NCBI RefSeq assembly: GCF_963678975.1 | Contig: NC_089276.1 | Coordinates: 8,477,953 to 8,541,952, forward strand | Source: Dysidea avara | Taxonomy: Eukaryota > Porifera > Demospongiae > Dictyoceratida > Dysideidae | Length of the DNA: 64,000 nucleotides | Direction of reading: 5' to 3' | Notes under the pieces: model-generated | Database searches by the model: none | What the model was told of the DNA's origin: nothing | The model's input: only the letters and a program-made list of their open reading frames with translations | Position numbers and translations under genes: made by a program | In this document: in pieces, positions 11,508 to 22,302 of the stretch | Position numbering within the stretch: position 1 is the stretch's first letter | How the letters are laid out: each line of letters opens with the position of its first letter

Positions 11508-12128
11508 TAACTATAACATAACCTCTAATTTGAAAATAATTCAGTTAGGTTAGTGCGAGTTATTTTGTAAGTGGTGAGAAAAGAAAAGGTGAAGAAAAAT
11601 ATGAAGATGCAAATTGAAAAATGGCTAAACCAATTTAGCTCAAATTTGGTATGGAAGATGTTCCACTTTGAGGAATGTTTCACAGAAAAGAGCTATTAAT
11701 TTTACATTTAGCTGTTACTGATGTACGAATGTGTGAAAATTGCATTTTCTTGGTTCCTGTAAAATACACACTTGTCTGTCACACCCGAATGCATAGGCTT
11801 TCCTCAGCTACATAGTGTGTCCTTATGTCCCACTTTACCATGCGATACTAACCTCCCTCTTCCATGCTATAATTATATAGATACAGTTGTATAAAATGAC
11901 CAGAAATTGCTATCTACAGTTTGTCCAGGTGACCATTAACAATATAGCTGTAAAATTTATTATATTGATACAGTATTTAGTAGCAGTAGCTCTATGCAGT
12001 GAAGACTCCATACATACACACACATGCACACATGCACTCACATACATGTATTAAAAATAAATAAATAAAAACAAAGACAGTATTATAATGCCCTATTTTT
12101 TATTGTATTTACTTATCCACACAAAAAA

Positions 12129-12328
12129 AATCAAGCTGTAAAAAATGGTACAGCCTTAAAAAAGCCTGGATGAAAAAAAGTTGTGAAATCAAAAGTGACA
12201 TCCAAGAAATGGCTGCAATGATGTTGTGCTTTACTGAAATTTATATCATTACAGCCATTTCTTGGCTGCCACCTTTGATTTCACAACTTTTTCACCTAGG
12301 CTTTTCCATTTTTCACAGCTTGGCTGTT
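12129..12328. repeat. Fold-back MITE, family A
   Basis: TCAAGCTGTAAAAAATGG on the left is inverted as CCATTTTTCACAGCTTGG on the right, and the inner CAAGAAATGGCTGCAATGAT pairs with ATCATTACAGCCATTTCTTG. Confidence 0.8.
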
Positions 12329-13589
12329 AGAAATTAAGTGAAGTTATCAGCCAAGATAGCAGCTGCAATGGACTGTGGTAAGTTTTTTTTGACATTTTTT
12401 GTGCACCTTTTTTACCCCCTGGTGATTGCTCTATTAGAGTATCTTAATCCCGTGATTTTGCACTTGTTTGGTTTTTGCTTTATAACTTTGTAGCTGTAAC
12501 TCTATTACTTTTGAAGTTGTAAGTCAGCTAGAGACCACCCACTCAGATATTCATGACTTTAAAAAACGTCGGCTTTACCTTAGATTTTTAAATCACAAAG
12601 ATCCTCGTGGTAGGTCTTCAACTATTACATAGAGTTACTCTACTCTAATATATTGTAACTCTATAGAGGTAATTACAGTAGCTGTAACTCTATAACTCCA
12701 AGCGTCATAGCAAACTTGGTACATCAATTCACCTTTCTATGCTCTTCATTTGTCCCAAAGGTCAAGGAAAATCGAGTTACACATTTGAGTTTATATCAAT
12801 TTTTGCAAACTGTATGGGAAAATATCAAAGCCCTGTACCTCTCTACAGCTTAAGAAAAAAGAAAAAAAAAGAAATCAAATCGAAACTTTGAACACCCTTA
12901 TCTTGCAAATTGCTGGTGCGAATTTAATCAAATTGCTGTGTGGCTTACTGTACCTGGTGGACAGCTATAATTCAAAATTACTTGCTTTGGAGAAGAGGCC
13001 ATGGAGTATTGCATGAGTGAAAATGTTGTTTTCTTTCTTCCTACCAATGTACTCATGGTGTGCCGAGCTGACTACAGTAGTGATATGTGGAAGTAGAAAG
13101 GCATTAACCAAAAGTGACTAAGAGTGGTTGATGTGGACCTCTATGTGCCTACAGGTTACACCACTTGAAAGAACACGTAAGCTGGCAGGTAGGCAGGCAG
13201 GCAAACAAACAAAATTTAGATTTTGGGGAATGAAAAAAAAATATACTGTTGTTTCTCTAAAGGTTTTCCCTATGCGTAATGATGTTAGATATGGTACTTT
13301 TTATCATAATAAAAATACTTTTATTGACAGCTGAATTATTTTTTTGGTGAAAGATCTCTACTATACATTCACTTAATAACCATTTCCTATAAGGCTATTA
13401 TGTTGTAGTTGCTATCTCAAAAAGATCCCAAACAATGGCTACTTCTGTGAGACTATATGTTTGATTAAATGATTAACCTGCTGATGATATTCCACTATAG
13501 CTACTGTATACTGTTTGTGTGTAACAAATGCGCATAGTGTAGATATACAAAATGTTTGATGATTTTACTTATGGGTATTCATTGTGTAG
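12329..13589. other. Intron, no exon seen
   Basis: Holds one copy of the dispersed near-palindrome at 12421-12450 and A-rich runs near 12850. No exon or RNA gene is apparent. Confidence 0.4.
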
Positions 13590-13811
13590 TTACTGGTCCT
13601 CCTACTGATGTCAGAGTTACAATGAGAACATCTCGTAGTGACCAATCTTGGCAGTAGGAGTAGAACGGTGATATTGACTGGTCATAGTACTATAAGTAGT
13701 ACCCTTAACAATCTGGAGGAGAACACTCCCTATACCATCACTGTACAAACTGATAGTAGTGGTACACTTAGTGTTAATAGTGATGTAGTGTCAGTAACAA
13801 CATGGACAGAT
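13590..13811 (+). pseudogene. Degenerate FN3 exon of the receptor-like gene
   Basis: The exon follows an AG at 13588-13589 and ends before a strong GTGAGT donor. In the phase-1 frame it starts as a normal FN3 domain (VTGPPTDVRVTMRTS) but meets a stop after SDQSWQ near 13656. The second half is FN3-like in another frame (STLNNLEENTPYTITVQT, then SVTTWTD). About 25-30 residues that normally carry the core tryptophan strand are missing. The donor also leaves phase 0, whereas the next exon needs phase 1. A deletion with a frameshift inside the exon is the simplest reading. The exon may be skipped, or the gene may be decaying. Confidence 0.6.
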
Positions 13812-14128
13812 GTGAGTGTAGCAGAAAAGTTGTGTAAAGCTATGGCACTACTTCTTTCACAGAAACACTTCAAATTCACTGCCTTTGGCATATTGGTAGC
13901 CATACAATATATGCGCTATTGTCTTACTTTTATCCTTCCTACCGTAGCAAGCACAGTATAGCTCCCATTTCTGGGTGTACATGAATGTAATAGCACCAAC
14001 ATACTGGAATACACATGTTCTCATGGTGAACTGTTCTTGTTGTAGATGAGATGCCACTTGCTATCAGGAAATGGGTTGCTTCTAGAATGGGGTGCACACA
14101 AAAATCTAAGCAAATTGTAGTAGCTAGG

Positions 14129-14322
14129 GTTCTAAGCAATAAAAACTAGTAAGACAGAAGATGAATGGTGGTATTACAATGTAGCTCTGTGGGAAAAACC
14201 TACTTTAGCATTGCACAAAATAGTTGTTGTGACATGCCAATGTAGGGATTTTACCACAGAGTTATGCTGTGATGCCATCGTTCATCTCTTGTCTCACTAG
14301 TTTTTATCACTTAAATACCTAC
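14129..14322. repeat. Fold-back MITE, family B
   Basis: AAAAACTAGTAAGACAGAAGA pairs with the right arm CTTGTCTCACTAGTTTTTA, and ATTACAATGTAGCTCTGTGG pairs with CCACAGAGTTATGCTGTGAT. It lies in the intron before the first good FN3 exon. Confidence 0.75.
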
Positions 14323-14670
14323 TTCATTTAAATTAATAATTTTTAAATGATATAACTGCATTATTGGATTCATGATTGCTGCAAATCATGACCTAGCTTA
14401 TTAGTGGTTGAGAACAGCTGTTAATGAACGTAGGAGGCCCTGAAACATCATAGAGATTTGTGAAAATCATTATACATTAATGTTCCCGGTAATTAACGTT
14501 AACTTTTGTATACTTGGGGTGGAATGAAGTTTTACAAATTTCATGATGGATGGATACTAGAGTGGGAGAAGGACCATTTAGTATAACTACAACTTTAGTA
14601 GAATGTAAACTGTAGTATACTTTCTTTATTATGATTATGGATACACTATTCAGTCTTCTTTTTACTGTAG

Positions 14671-15021
14671 CTCTTGCTCCTGTTGCTGGGATTACTGCAC
14701 CTGCACAATCCATAACATCCTCTATGTTAACAATAAACTGGATGGAGCCTGATGTACCAAATGGTGTTATTACTCACTACACAGTGTTCTACCTGCCAGT
14801 GAGTGGTCCCTATGGTCCTATTATGACTAGTAATAGGAGGAAGAGACAACTAGCACAAGATGGAGAGTTTGCTATGAACTTTACTGGAACTTCTGGTACA
14901 CTAACTAATCTTAATGGATCAGTGACATACAGGATTCAAGTGTCAGCTGTTGCACTGTACAATGGAGAGGAGCTATTTGGAGATCGATCAACCTCAAAAA
15001 TGATAACTACATCTGAAGGAA
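14671..15021 (+). CDS. FN3 exon with a furin-like site, receptor-like gene
   Basis: A 351-bp exon encodes one full FN3 module. It begins APVAGITAPAQSITSS, has the core tryptophan in LTINWMEPD followed by VPNGVITHYTVFY, and ends with the tyrosine strand SVTYRIQVSAVALYN before a SKMITTSEG tail. It starts after the AG at 14669-14670 and ends at a GTGAGT donor at 15022; both ends are phase 1. A basic run, SNRRKRQLAQ, sits in the C to C' region and matches the furin consensus R-X-K/R-R. Proteolytic maturation at this position is known for some FN3 receptors and is inferred here. The frame continues a short way upstream into the intron, but the acceptor sets the start. Confidence 0.85.
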
Positions 15022-15069
15022 GTGAGTTATTTAAATATCAACTTGTATTCATTATGATTTCTTGTATAG

Positions 15070-15176
15070 CTCCCACTGAACCTCGTGATATTGTTGCTAC
15101 TAATGTAACACAATCAAGTATATCCCTCACATGGCAGAGACCTGATCCTCCTAATGGACTGATCACTAACTTCACA
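15070..15176 (+). CDS. FN3 exon, N-terminal half
   Basis: The exon opens after TATAG in phase 1 and reads APTEPRDIVATNVTQSS or TPTEPRD.. depending on the joined base; the upstream exon ends in A, giving threonine. The core SISLTWQRPDPPNGLITNFT is a textbook FN3 A-C segment. It ends at a GTAAGT donor in phase 0, and the matching second half begins 67 bp downstream. Confidence 0.85.
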
Positions 15177-15243
15177 GTAAGTAATGATAATAACATGTTT
15201 TGTAGTAGTTGTATACATTCATATTTTCATGTTTCTGGTATAG

Positions 15244-15469
15244 GTGTCATATAATGCTACGGTAACATACTTCAATCAAGTGACTGGTCAAATGGAAGCT
15301 TTTGTTTTCTATAATTTTACTAGTGTTGAACTCAGTGATGACATTATTTCAGTGTCATTTAACCTTACTGATCTGAGACTTGGTACAGAGTACCAGTTCA
15401 CTATTGTGGCTTACACCAATGTTGGACCAGGACCTGAAGCAATGATCTCGGTGTCCACACTACCTGATG
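15244..15469 (+). CDS. FN3 exon, C-terminal half
   Basis: Starts in phase 0 after TATAG with VSYNATVTYFNQ and completes the module opened by the previous exon. LTDLRLGTEYQFTIVAYTNV is the E-F segment with its conserved tyrosine, and VGPGPEAMISVSTLPDG closes the domain. The donor GTAATA at 15470 leaves phase 1. Several N-X-T/S sequons (NAT, NFT, NLT) suit an extracellular domain. Confidence 0.85.
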
Positions 15470-17938
15470 GTAATAATTGATAGTTTATAAAAATTAATCG
15501 TGATAAGCAAAGTAGCATGTAGAAATCATGATTCAAAGCTTTTAATTTGAGTTACCTAATGGCTTGTGAAATTCATGCTACAAGTATAGTAGAAGTATTT
15601 ATGATTGTCTAAACTTATACCGGTATATGTATTTTAGTTGGGTTGCTATACCACAAGTGCTCTCGTAGTGGTTAAGGGCAGGGTTGATATATAGCTGAGC
15701 ACAAAAATGGATTAGGAATACAATGGAAAGCCAAAAGTTGACATATTATGTCACAGACCATACAAAAGGCTTGAAATCAACTACAAGTAGTTCTACACCT
15801 TCACAGAAAGTTTCATGCTATCACCACCTTCACACAGAGGCTAAACCTAAGCCAAAAAGGTAGCCTGAGCAAGAATGAGGGAAAGCAGACTATGTTGTAC
15901 ATGGATGTATTAACATTAATTTTAGTACTGTAGTATCAGTGTTTGCTGTGTGGTGAACACAGCTTGTTTTTCTGCATTCTGTGTACATAGTTTCAGTTTC
16001 AAGCTTTGACAACCTGTTTCACAGGTTTTCTGTAGCCTTCTTGCAGGCCCCTAGAGGGCTTTGTAGTTACCCTTAATGAAAAAATAAGAAGAAATGATGT
16101 TAAAGTACTGGCAGAATGCAGAGGAAATTCTGTATCCCAGGCTGTGTGGCTTCTCAGGAACTTGCATCGACTGCAAGCTGTCTGAGTATAGATCATCACC
16201 TTGTTTGGGGGTTTTCTGTATTAAGCATAGTTTTTGACTAAAGTTTCTGATTCCCTGCTTCACAGAGTTCTGTCTTATTAATAAATAAATGAAGAAATAA
16301 ATAAATGAATCAGATTATCACACATGCTTGTACAAATCCAGGCCAGAAATGAGGTCTAAGGAGAAAGTGGACTTTGTCATGCATGGATGTATATGTATGT
16401 AACATTGTTAAGTACACTAATTCTGTCTTTTTGTTGTGAGGTAAGCATGGCTTGTTTTGCTGTCTGGTCTCTGTCCCAGCTTACTACAAGACAGTGCAAC
16501 CATGTTGTATCAATACATACAAGTTTAATTTACATAATTATGTTGCTATTGTTTACATTGATATAACAATAATGGCAGCACTAGTTTGCATTAGCTTAGC
16601 ATAGAGCGAAACATTAAGGTAGTTGTATATAGACAATCACATTGGAGCCTTTTATATCTAAAATTCCCCTACAAACTTGCAAATCTTTTAAGCGTTAGCA
16701 GAGTTGTTAGTAGCTTTTGACTGAAAATTTTTTTCATATACTTGGTAAAAGATAACTAAAGAAAACACTCAAAACAGTGTTTTAAGGTTTGCTATGCACC
16801 TATTTATTTGCTCTTTACATTTCACAAGCAGAATTTAAGCATAAAAGATGTACATGGCACTAGTACTCGGTATACCATGAAGTGGTTTGAGGTTGAGATC
16901 AATACCCATTGTGTTTAAAACTTTCAGATCATATTGTGAGTACAATTCAGTATTTCTTTACAAGCATTCACTATTCAGAAAAGTTTTAAAGGTATCCTTA
17001 TTCATTTTAAGCTCTATGTGATGTAAAGGTGAACTAGTGCAATAAATTTAAAATGAAGCAAAAAAGTAGTGAAATGAGATATCAATGATGGCAGCTATTA
17101 CAATATAGCTGTGTGGGAATTGGCATGTTTAGTAAATGCCTAAGTAGGGTTTTTCCTACATAGTGTTGTAGTTACTACTAGCATTCATATAATTATCTTG
17201 TTTTACCACTTTTATTGCTGGAACTGTGCTTCATTTTAAAGCTTTTAATTGCAATATTTTGTTGATTTTTTTTGTTTTAGCATACAGTACTATGTACGTA
17301 TGATATGCATGTGTAGCTATGACTGCTTATTGGAGTATGTCAATCTTGCACTTATCTACACAGTAGACTGGGTGCCATTCTGGAGCTGATTGGAGCTAGA
17401 TCATTAAAGGAGCATCGTTGCTGCTCTCTGATCACTAATGGCATGGCAGCATGTTCTGATCATTTAAGCTGGTCACCATGCAATTGTTTTACAAGTGCAG
17501 CTACAGCTATATTATGTGCTCCCTTTTATAGTATCGTAGGTGCTTCAAATAGCTCCTAAATATGCTAGTGTATTGATATGGGAAATTGTCAGCTTGGTAT
17601 CATTTCCTTGCATGAAGAAGTCAACCATGTATTTAAAGATTAAAGGAAAGGCAAAAAAGTAGAAGGCAGACACTCATCAGAACCAGCAAAGGCACATGCC
17701 ATACATGAGTTTGTTATGGTGGCAGTTTGTTATGGTGGCAGTTTGTTATGTGCGCTAACTTCATTTGGCCTCTAGTATTGTGACTGTTCAGGCTGGCAGG
17801 CATGCAGACCAAAAATCCAGTTTTGAGGATCTTTTGAAATTAAAGTGGTTTTAATACTGTATTGTTGGATAAATATTTCTGTGTTAAGTTTACTTTTGTA
17901 AATTTTATGCATTTATTGATGTATATTGTATGCTGTAG
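15470..17938 (+). other. Intron with repeats
   Basis: No exon seen. The block 15995-16310 shares CTGCTTCACAG and CTTGCAGG..CCCTAGAGGG words with 9385-9450, which suggests a dispersed LINE or SINE. It ends in an AATAAATAAATGAA-rich tail near 16285. A family B fold-back lies at 17048-17239. Confidence 0.4.
17048..17239. repeat. Fold-back MITE, family B, diverged
   Basis: TTAAAATGAAGC at the left end is the inverse of GCTTCATTTTAA at the right end. The AAAAGTAGTGAAATGAGATA arm is diverged from its partner. Confidence 0.65.
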
Positions 17939-18035
17939 CTCCTCCTACACCTCTCACTCCACAAATATCAAGAACTACTACTACTACTATAGGAATAGAA
18001 ATACAGCAAGATTCTGATGTGAATGGTCCTATCAT
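17939..18035 (+). CDS. FN3 exon, N-terminal half, membrane-proximal module
   Basis: Follows TGCTGTAG in phase 1 and reads APPTPLTPQISRTTTTT, then IGIEIQQDSDVNGPI before a GTAAGT donor in phase 2. The threonine run comes from a short ACT repeat. The normal tryptophan strand is replaced by IGIEIQQ, so the fold is unusual. The GPI.YYAVIVV pattern formed with the next exon is typical of receptor FN3 modules of the phosphatase type. Confidence 0.8.
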
Positions 18036-18111
18036 GTAAGTGACTTTTGCATTTGCTTCCCTTATTAATGCCAAATAATATCAAAAGAATTGTGGTCTTA
18101 AAAACATTTAT

Positions 18112-18328
18112 AATGTAGCCTCAGTTATCCGGACCTCGCCTATCTGGTTAACCAAACTACAGAAATGACTGCTCTGTTAGAGTAGTGACTGTTCTAAAAT
18201 ACTGATATTTCTAAAAAATTCTTTATGTTATGTTGAGGTTATTTATACACAGTTTCAGAGATACAGACTTTTCAGACTTATAGACTACCTCTGGTCCCAA
18301 GGGGTTTGGATAACTGAGGTTCTTCTGT
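18112..18328. mobile_element. Pogo/Tigger-like MITE, GGATAACTGAGG family
   Basis: CCTCAGTTATCCGGACC on the left is inverted as GGTTTGGATAACTGAGG on the right. A sister copy at 62355-62570 shares the interior (GGTCCCAAGGGGTTTGGATA) and a double copy of the GACTGCTCT/GACTGTTCT motif. Confidence 0.7.
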
Positions 18329-19255
18329 ATGTAGGGTAAATGCTATAGGTTGTTTAGCAACCCTGGGCCTGCCTGAGCAGCAAGCTTGGTAAGGGTGGCA
18401 CCTGCCAAGAAAAAAATCTAATAGCACATACTTTCACTTTTCTTGGAGTATTTTGTGTGGAACAATTGCTTTATAGGAAATTGCCTACTCAAGTTCACCA
18501 AAAATCTTTCATCAATAAAACTTCTATTAATTATATGCCACTGTCATATGATCATAATTTGAAATTTTGAAGTGGTCAAGAGTTGATAGTATGCTGAAGT
18601 GTGCTGCAATTTAGTACTGGAATAGTAGTTTTATTTATGGTAGACTGATGAAAAATGGACGAAGTCATTTGTTACCGTTGCCTCCCAGGCCAGGCATGGT
18701 GAATGGATAGATTATTGTTTTGTTTCAAACCCTCTAATTTTGGATATGAAGCACGTGTGTATAAAGAGTTGTATGTGAGTATGAAAAGAGAAGGGCTCAG
18801 CTGATACTGGAACTGGAGTTGTGATTAATCAATCCATCTGCGTTTAGTTGTAGCTTCTATCCATATACATAGCTACACGGTTTTGCTCAAAACAGTTCCT
18901 TTTACACCCAGCATAATTCATGCATGCTTCATTTGGAGGAAAACTTAAGAATATACAGTAGGTATCATAGTGAATGATTGCCCAAAGTTCCATGGTGATT
19001 GGGTACAATATCAAGAAGTCACATGCTATTTCATAATTTGCCAACACAATAACCAGAGAAAATACTAAAGACAAAATACTGTACTTTAAAAGGCCACCTG
19101 AATTCTCTGACAAATAAAATGGTGGCCAAGTGGTAGAGAATGATGAGCTAATTTTCTCATTCCGTACCAAAATAGTCCTAGCTAATACAAATTGATTATA
19201 GTCTTGTAGAAATTCTGCAGATTTGATCATTGTACTCATTTTATCCCATTACTAG

Positions 19256-19544
19256 ATATTATGCTGTTATTGTGGTGACTGGTGGAGATGAAACCAGTAG
19301 TACAAATGTGGAGGATATTGGTCCTTTTAATGAGGAGGAAGCTGATACAGCTAACAGTAATGGTCAACCTTACACCTATATTACTGGCATAGTAGAGACT
19401 AATGATATCAGTGACTATCCTTATCCTTACATAGTGGGGGATGAGAGTAGGACAATTATTGGTGGAGTAAATTACGAGAATGTTCGATTGCAATCTAACA
19501 CAATGTATGCTGTACTGGTCAGAGCACATACTACTGATGATCAG
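19256..19544 (+). CDS. FN3 exon, C-terminal half, membrane-proximal module
   Basis: Accepts phase 2 after ACTAG and continues IYYAVIVVTGGDE. The middle is long and acidic with repeated tyrosines (DIGPFNEEEADTANS, SDYPYPYIV), and it ends YENVRLQSNTMYAVLVRAH then TTDDQ, the G-strand region of an FN3 module. The donor GTGAGT at 19545 leaves phase 0. The acidic loop resembles membrane-proximal FN3-like regions of receptor phosphatases, but no phosphatase domain was found downstream. Confidence 0.8.
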
Positions 19545-20829
19545 GTGAGTGGATGTATTGTACTATGTAAATATGGGGAGCAGATTATGTACATACAGTG
19601 TTTCATACATGTAACTTTCCATCATTTTGTAAAACAGCTATAATAAAATTCATTCTCACTAAGTACAAATAAAATTTGTTGTAAACTTTGTGATCGTTGT
19701 AGTCTTTTGATCATGTTGACCATATGAATCATTCCTTGTGTATTTTATCCTAGTAATGACAAAAGTACTTGCAAAAGTATCTGTGTGCCTTATATATATT
19801 ATAAAGGTTTCTCTTGTTCCATGATAAAAAGGATGCTGAGTATTCTTACTAAATGATCAAATATTTGAATAGTGATGCATGTCCTAATAACCACGCAGGA
19901 GGTCATTAATGCAGTTTACATAATTGTTATATAGTTACATTTCCATGAAGGAGCCATGTTATTTTGACAGATGTGAACTCAATTTATCCAGAGAATGCAA
20001 TTAGCTACTAGTATGAAACTTCACACATTCATAACTTATTTTCCCCAAAGACGATTTTAGAGGATTTTGGATATGGTATTCTTCAGAAAATTCTTTGTTT
20101 AATGATATCAAGGTACCATTTATATCCTGGTATAGTCATTTTTAACCTTCAACAGCTGGGTTATATTTTCTGAGATTTTGCCTTTGCTTTGCCCATAAGA
20201 AAGACATAACTTACTAAGTTGTGGATTTGCCAGTTGATGGAGAACGTGATGGTAATAGTTGCATTCATAAGTTATAACTGTTTAATTAAACGGCTGTAGT
20301 TTATTTTTCATAGTATCACTGTGCATATCAATCGTTCTGTTGTTACCACTTCGTAGGCTGTAGCATTGAAAGTTTTTGACTTCCTAGAGGTGAAACTTTG
20401 ATTGACTATTCCTATGGCTTTCTAGATAAAGAAAATGTAATATAATGGAATTTGAATGATGCATGAACATATGGGCTTCTTGCAGGTTTGGTCATATAAT
20501 TATAGAGAGTAAACCTTACCTACCTGTAAGTTTAATACAGAGTGCTCACACTGGCTGTTTTTGCATACAGCATGTTTACCAAGCAAGTGTGGGTGTAGAC
20601 AGACATAGAAACATTCACATACATGATTTTCAGAAAACTGTTTCAGGAAACCAGGTGCACTCCCTCAGCTGGCCTGTGGTTTAAATGAAGTTTCTATGGA
20701 CTGAATTGGGTCAGGTCACCCTGGTAATCTGGGTCAACTGGATCACATTTTGTCAGGGTCATTCAAGTCTAACCTACTTTATCCCAGCCACGTGTGTGTA
20801 GTATGTAAAACTATTAACTAACAAGTGTA
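19545..20829 (+). other. Start of a 12-kb intron, no gene seen
   Basis: AT-rich and without fold-backs that I can see. The intron continues to 31447 and hosts the gypsy element and several MITEs. Confidence 0.4.
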
Positions 20830-21057
20830 AAAATTTTAAGCTTAATCAGGAATCACAGAAGTAAATGATCAGGGATCATAGAAATAAAAAGTAGTGAAAC
20901 AAGGTAGGTGGCCTTCACCTGAAGATATACTAGTGGACATTGTTAATCCCTACTTCAGCCTATAACCATGACTGAATTAGGGATTAAATGTCCGTGTAGG
21001 TGACCTTTCTTGTTTCACTACTTTTTGTTTCTATGATCCCTAATTTTATTTAAAATT
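20830..21057. repeat. Fold-back MITE, family B
   Basis: AAAAGTAGTGAAACAAGGTAGGT (given in two parts: AAAAGTAGTGAAACAAGG, TAGGT) pairs with CTTGTTTCACTACTTTTTG, and ATCAGGGATCATAGAAA pairs with TTTCTATGATCCCTAA. The interior ACTAGTGGACATT resembles the 4836 copy, so these two form a subfamily. Confidence 0.8.
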
Positions 21058-21109
21058 CTTAATTTTATTTTATACTTGTTCGTTTATTTTTTTGTAACAT
21101 TTATGACTG

Positions 21110-21357
21110 GTGAACCATGCATACACATTAGAATGGAAAGAATGGTACCATGCAGGCTTGTTTTTTTTGCCTGAACTTGCGCCCCAAGTATCAATTACCA
21201 GCTATATCAATTATCGTCTGAAAAGTGAAGTATCCATTACGCTTCGTTGTCAGCTATGTTCAACCCGTTACACAGCATTTCAAATCAAGAATTGTTCGAA
21301 AAGCACCTCTACAATCCACACATACCAAAAGAAAGAAATCATGCCGTGCGCCCCAAT
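21110..21357 (+). repeat. Peptide-like repeat family E, copy 2
   Basis: Open from 21110 to 21382. It shares TATCGTCTGAAAAGTGAAGT and GCTATGTTCAACCCGTTACA with the 30.6 kb copy and encodes a CQLCSTRYTAFQIKN segment. The gypsy 5' LTR begins inside it at 21358. Confidence 0.5.
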
Positions 21358-21422
21358 TGTGGCATATTGTATACTTGTATGATGTGAAATAATAAGAATC
21401 AGTTAGTCTCATGAGTACCACA
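21358..21422 (+). mobile_element. Gypsy 5' LTR (short) and primer-binding site
   Basis: The segment begins TGTGGCATATTGTATACTTG and ends GAGTACCACA, the TG..CA ends of an LTR with a TGTGG/CCACA terminal inverse. It is followed at once by TGGTGTCAGAAGTG, typical of a gypsy primer-binding site. At 65 bp it is very short and may have lost an internal part. A partial copy lies at 30583-30632. Confidence 0.65.
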
Positions 21423-21513
21423 TGGTGTCAGAAGTGCTTGATGTCTCTGTTATTTTAGCGAAGTTAACGCTGTGTTATTTGTTCATTTTCTTTTGAAACT
21501 GTTACGCAACGGC

Positions 21514-22302
21514 ATGGCAGGCAGCTTATGCAAACCACCGGACCCAGTTTCTTTCGATGGAAACGCCGCACGAAATTGGCAGGAATTTGAAGAACAATTA
21601 AAGTGGTTTATTGAGGGATCCGAATGTGGCGAGAAATCTGACGCGGTGAAGATTGGCATTATGCTCACTCATGCTGGCAAGTACGCTAGAGAAATTTATA
21701 AAACACTTCAGTGGGTGGAAGACGGAGATAAAATGAAATTCGACAAAGTCCAAAAGGCGTTTCGTGATTATTGCCAGCCACGGAAGAATGTCCTGTATGA
21801 ACGTCATAAATTCTGGAATCTACAGCAAGACAAAGGTGAAACAGTTGATGCCTATATCACAAGACTCAGGTTGCAAGCTGACTATTGTGATTATGACAAG
21901 GAAGGATGGCCAGCTGCTGTCAAGAATGAAATGGTACGAGACAAGTTTGTATTTGGCCTACGAGACGATAATCTCAAAGAGCGTTTACTGTGTGAGGCCG
22001 ACATCTCTTTAGGCAAAATTGTCGCATTAGCCCAGAGGATGGAATCTTCACAGCGACACATAAGAGAAATGATTGACAGTGGATCCAACAACAAATCAAC
22101 TGACACAGTGCAAGTGTCTTGTGGTCAATGTGGACGTAAACACAAGCCTAGAGAGTGTCCAGCCTATGGCCAACGATGCTCCATATGTAACAAGTATAAT
22201 CACTTTGCTCGTGTCTGCCGCAGCAGAAATCAGACTCCTCCATCTAGACTAAAGGCCACTCCTCAAACAAAGTCAAAAAAAGAAATTACATGCTATAGTT
22301 GA
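21514..22302 (+). CDS. Ty3/gypsy gag
   Basis: The ATG at 21514 opens MAGSLCKPPDPVSFDG; the upstream in-frame ATG at 21472 lies in leader. The capsid region shows NWQEFEEQLKWFIEG, AREIYKTLQW and ERHKFWNLQQDKGETVDAYI, the usual gypsy gag core. The C-terminus has two zinc-knuckle-like groups, CGQCGRKHKPREC (Cx2Cx4Hx4C) and CSICNKYNHFARVC. The frame of 263 codons is intact, of normal length, and stops at 22300-22302 just before protease. Gag is thus better preserved than pol. Confidence 0.85.
   Translation: MAGSLCKPPDPVSFDGNAARNWQEFEEQLKWFIEGSECGEKSDAVKIGIMLTHAGKYAREIYKTLQWVEDGDKMKFDKVQKAFRDYCQPRKNVLYERHKFWNLQQDKGETVDAYITRLRLQADYCDYDKEGWPAAVKNEMVRDKFVFGLRDDNLKERLLCEADISLGKIVALAQRMESSQRHIREMIDSGSNNKSTDTVQVSCGQCGRKHKPRECPAYGQRCSICNKYNHFARVCRSRNQTPPSRLKATPQTKSKKEITCYS

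Noticed and set aside
18844..19239. 131-codon minus-strand frame in an intron
   Set aside because: No domain or composition signal; it lies between two exons of the + strand gene.
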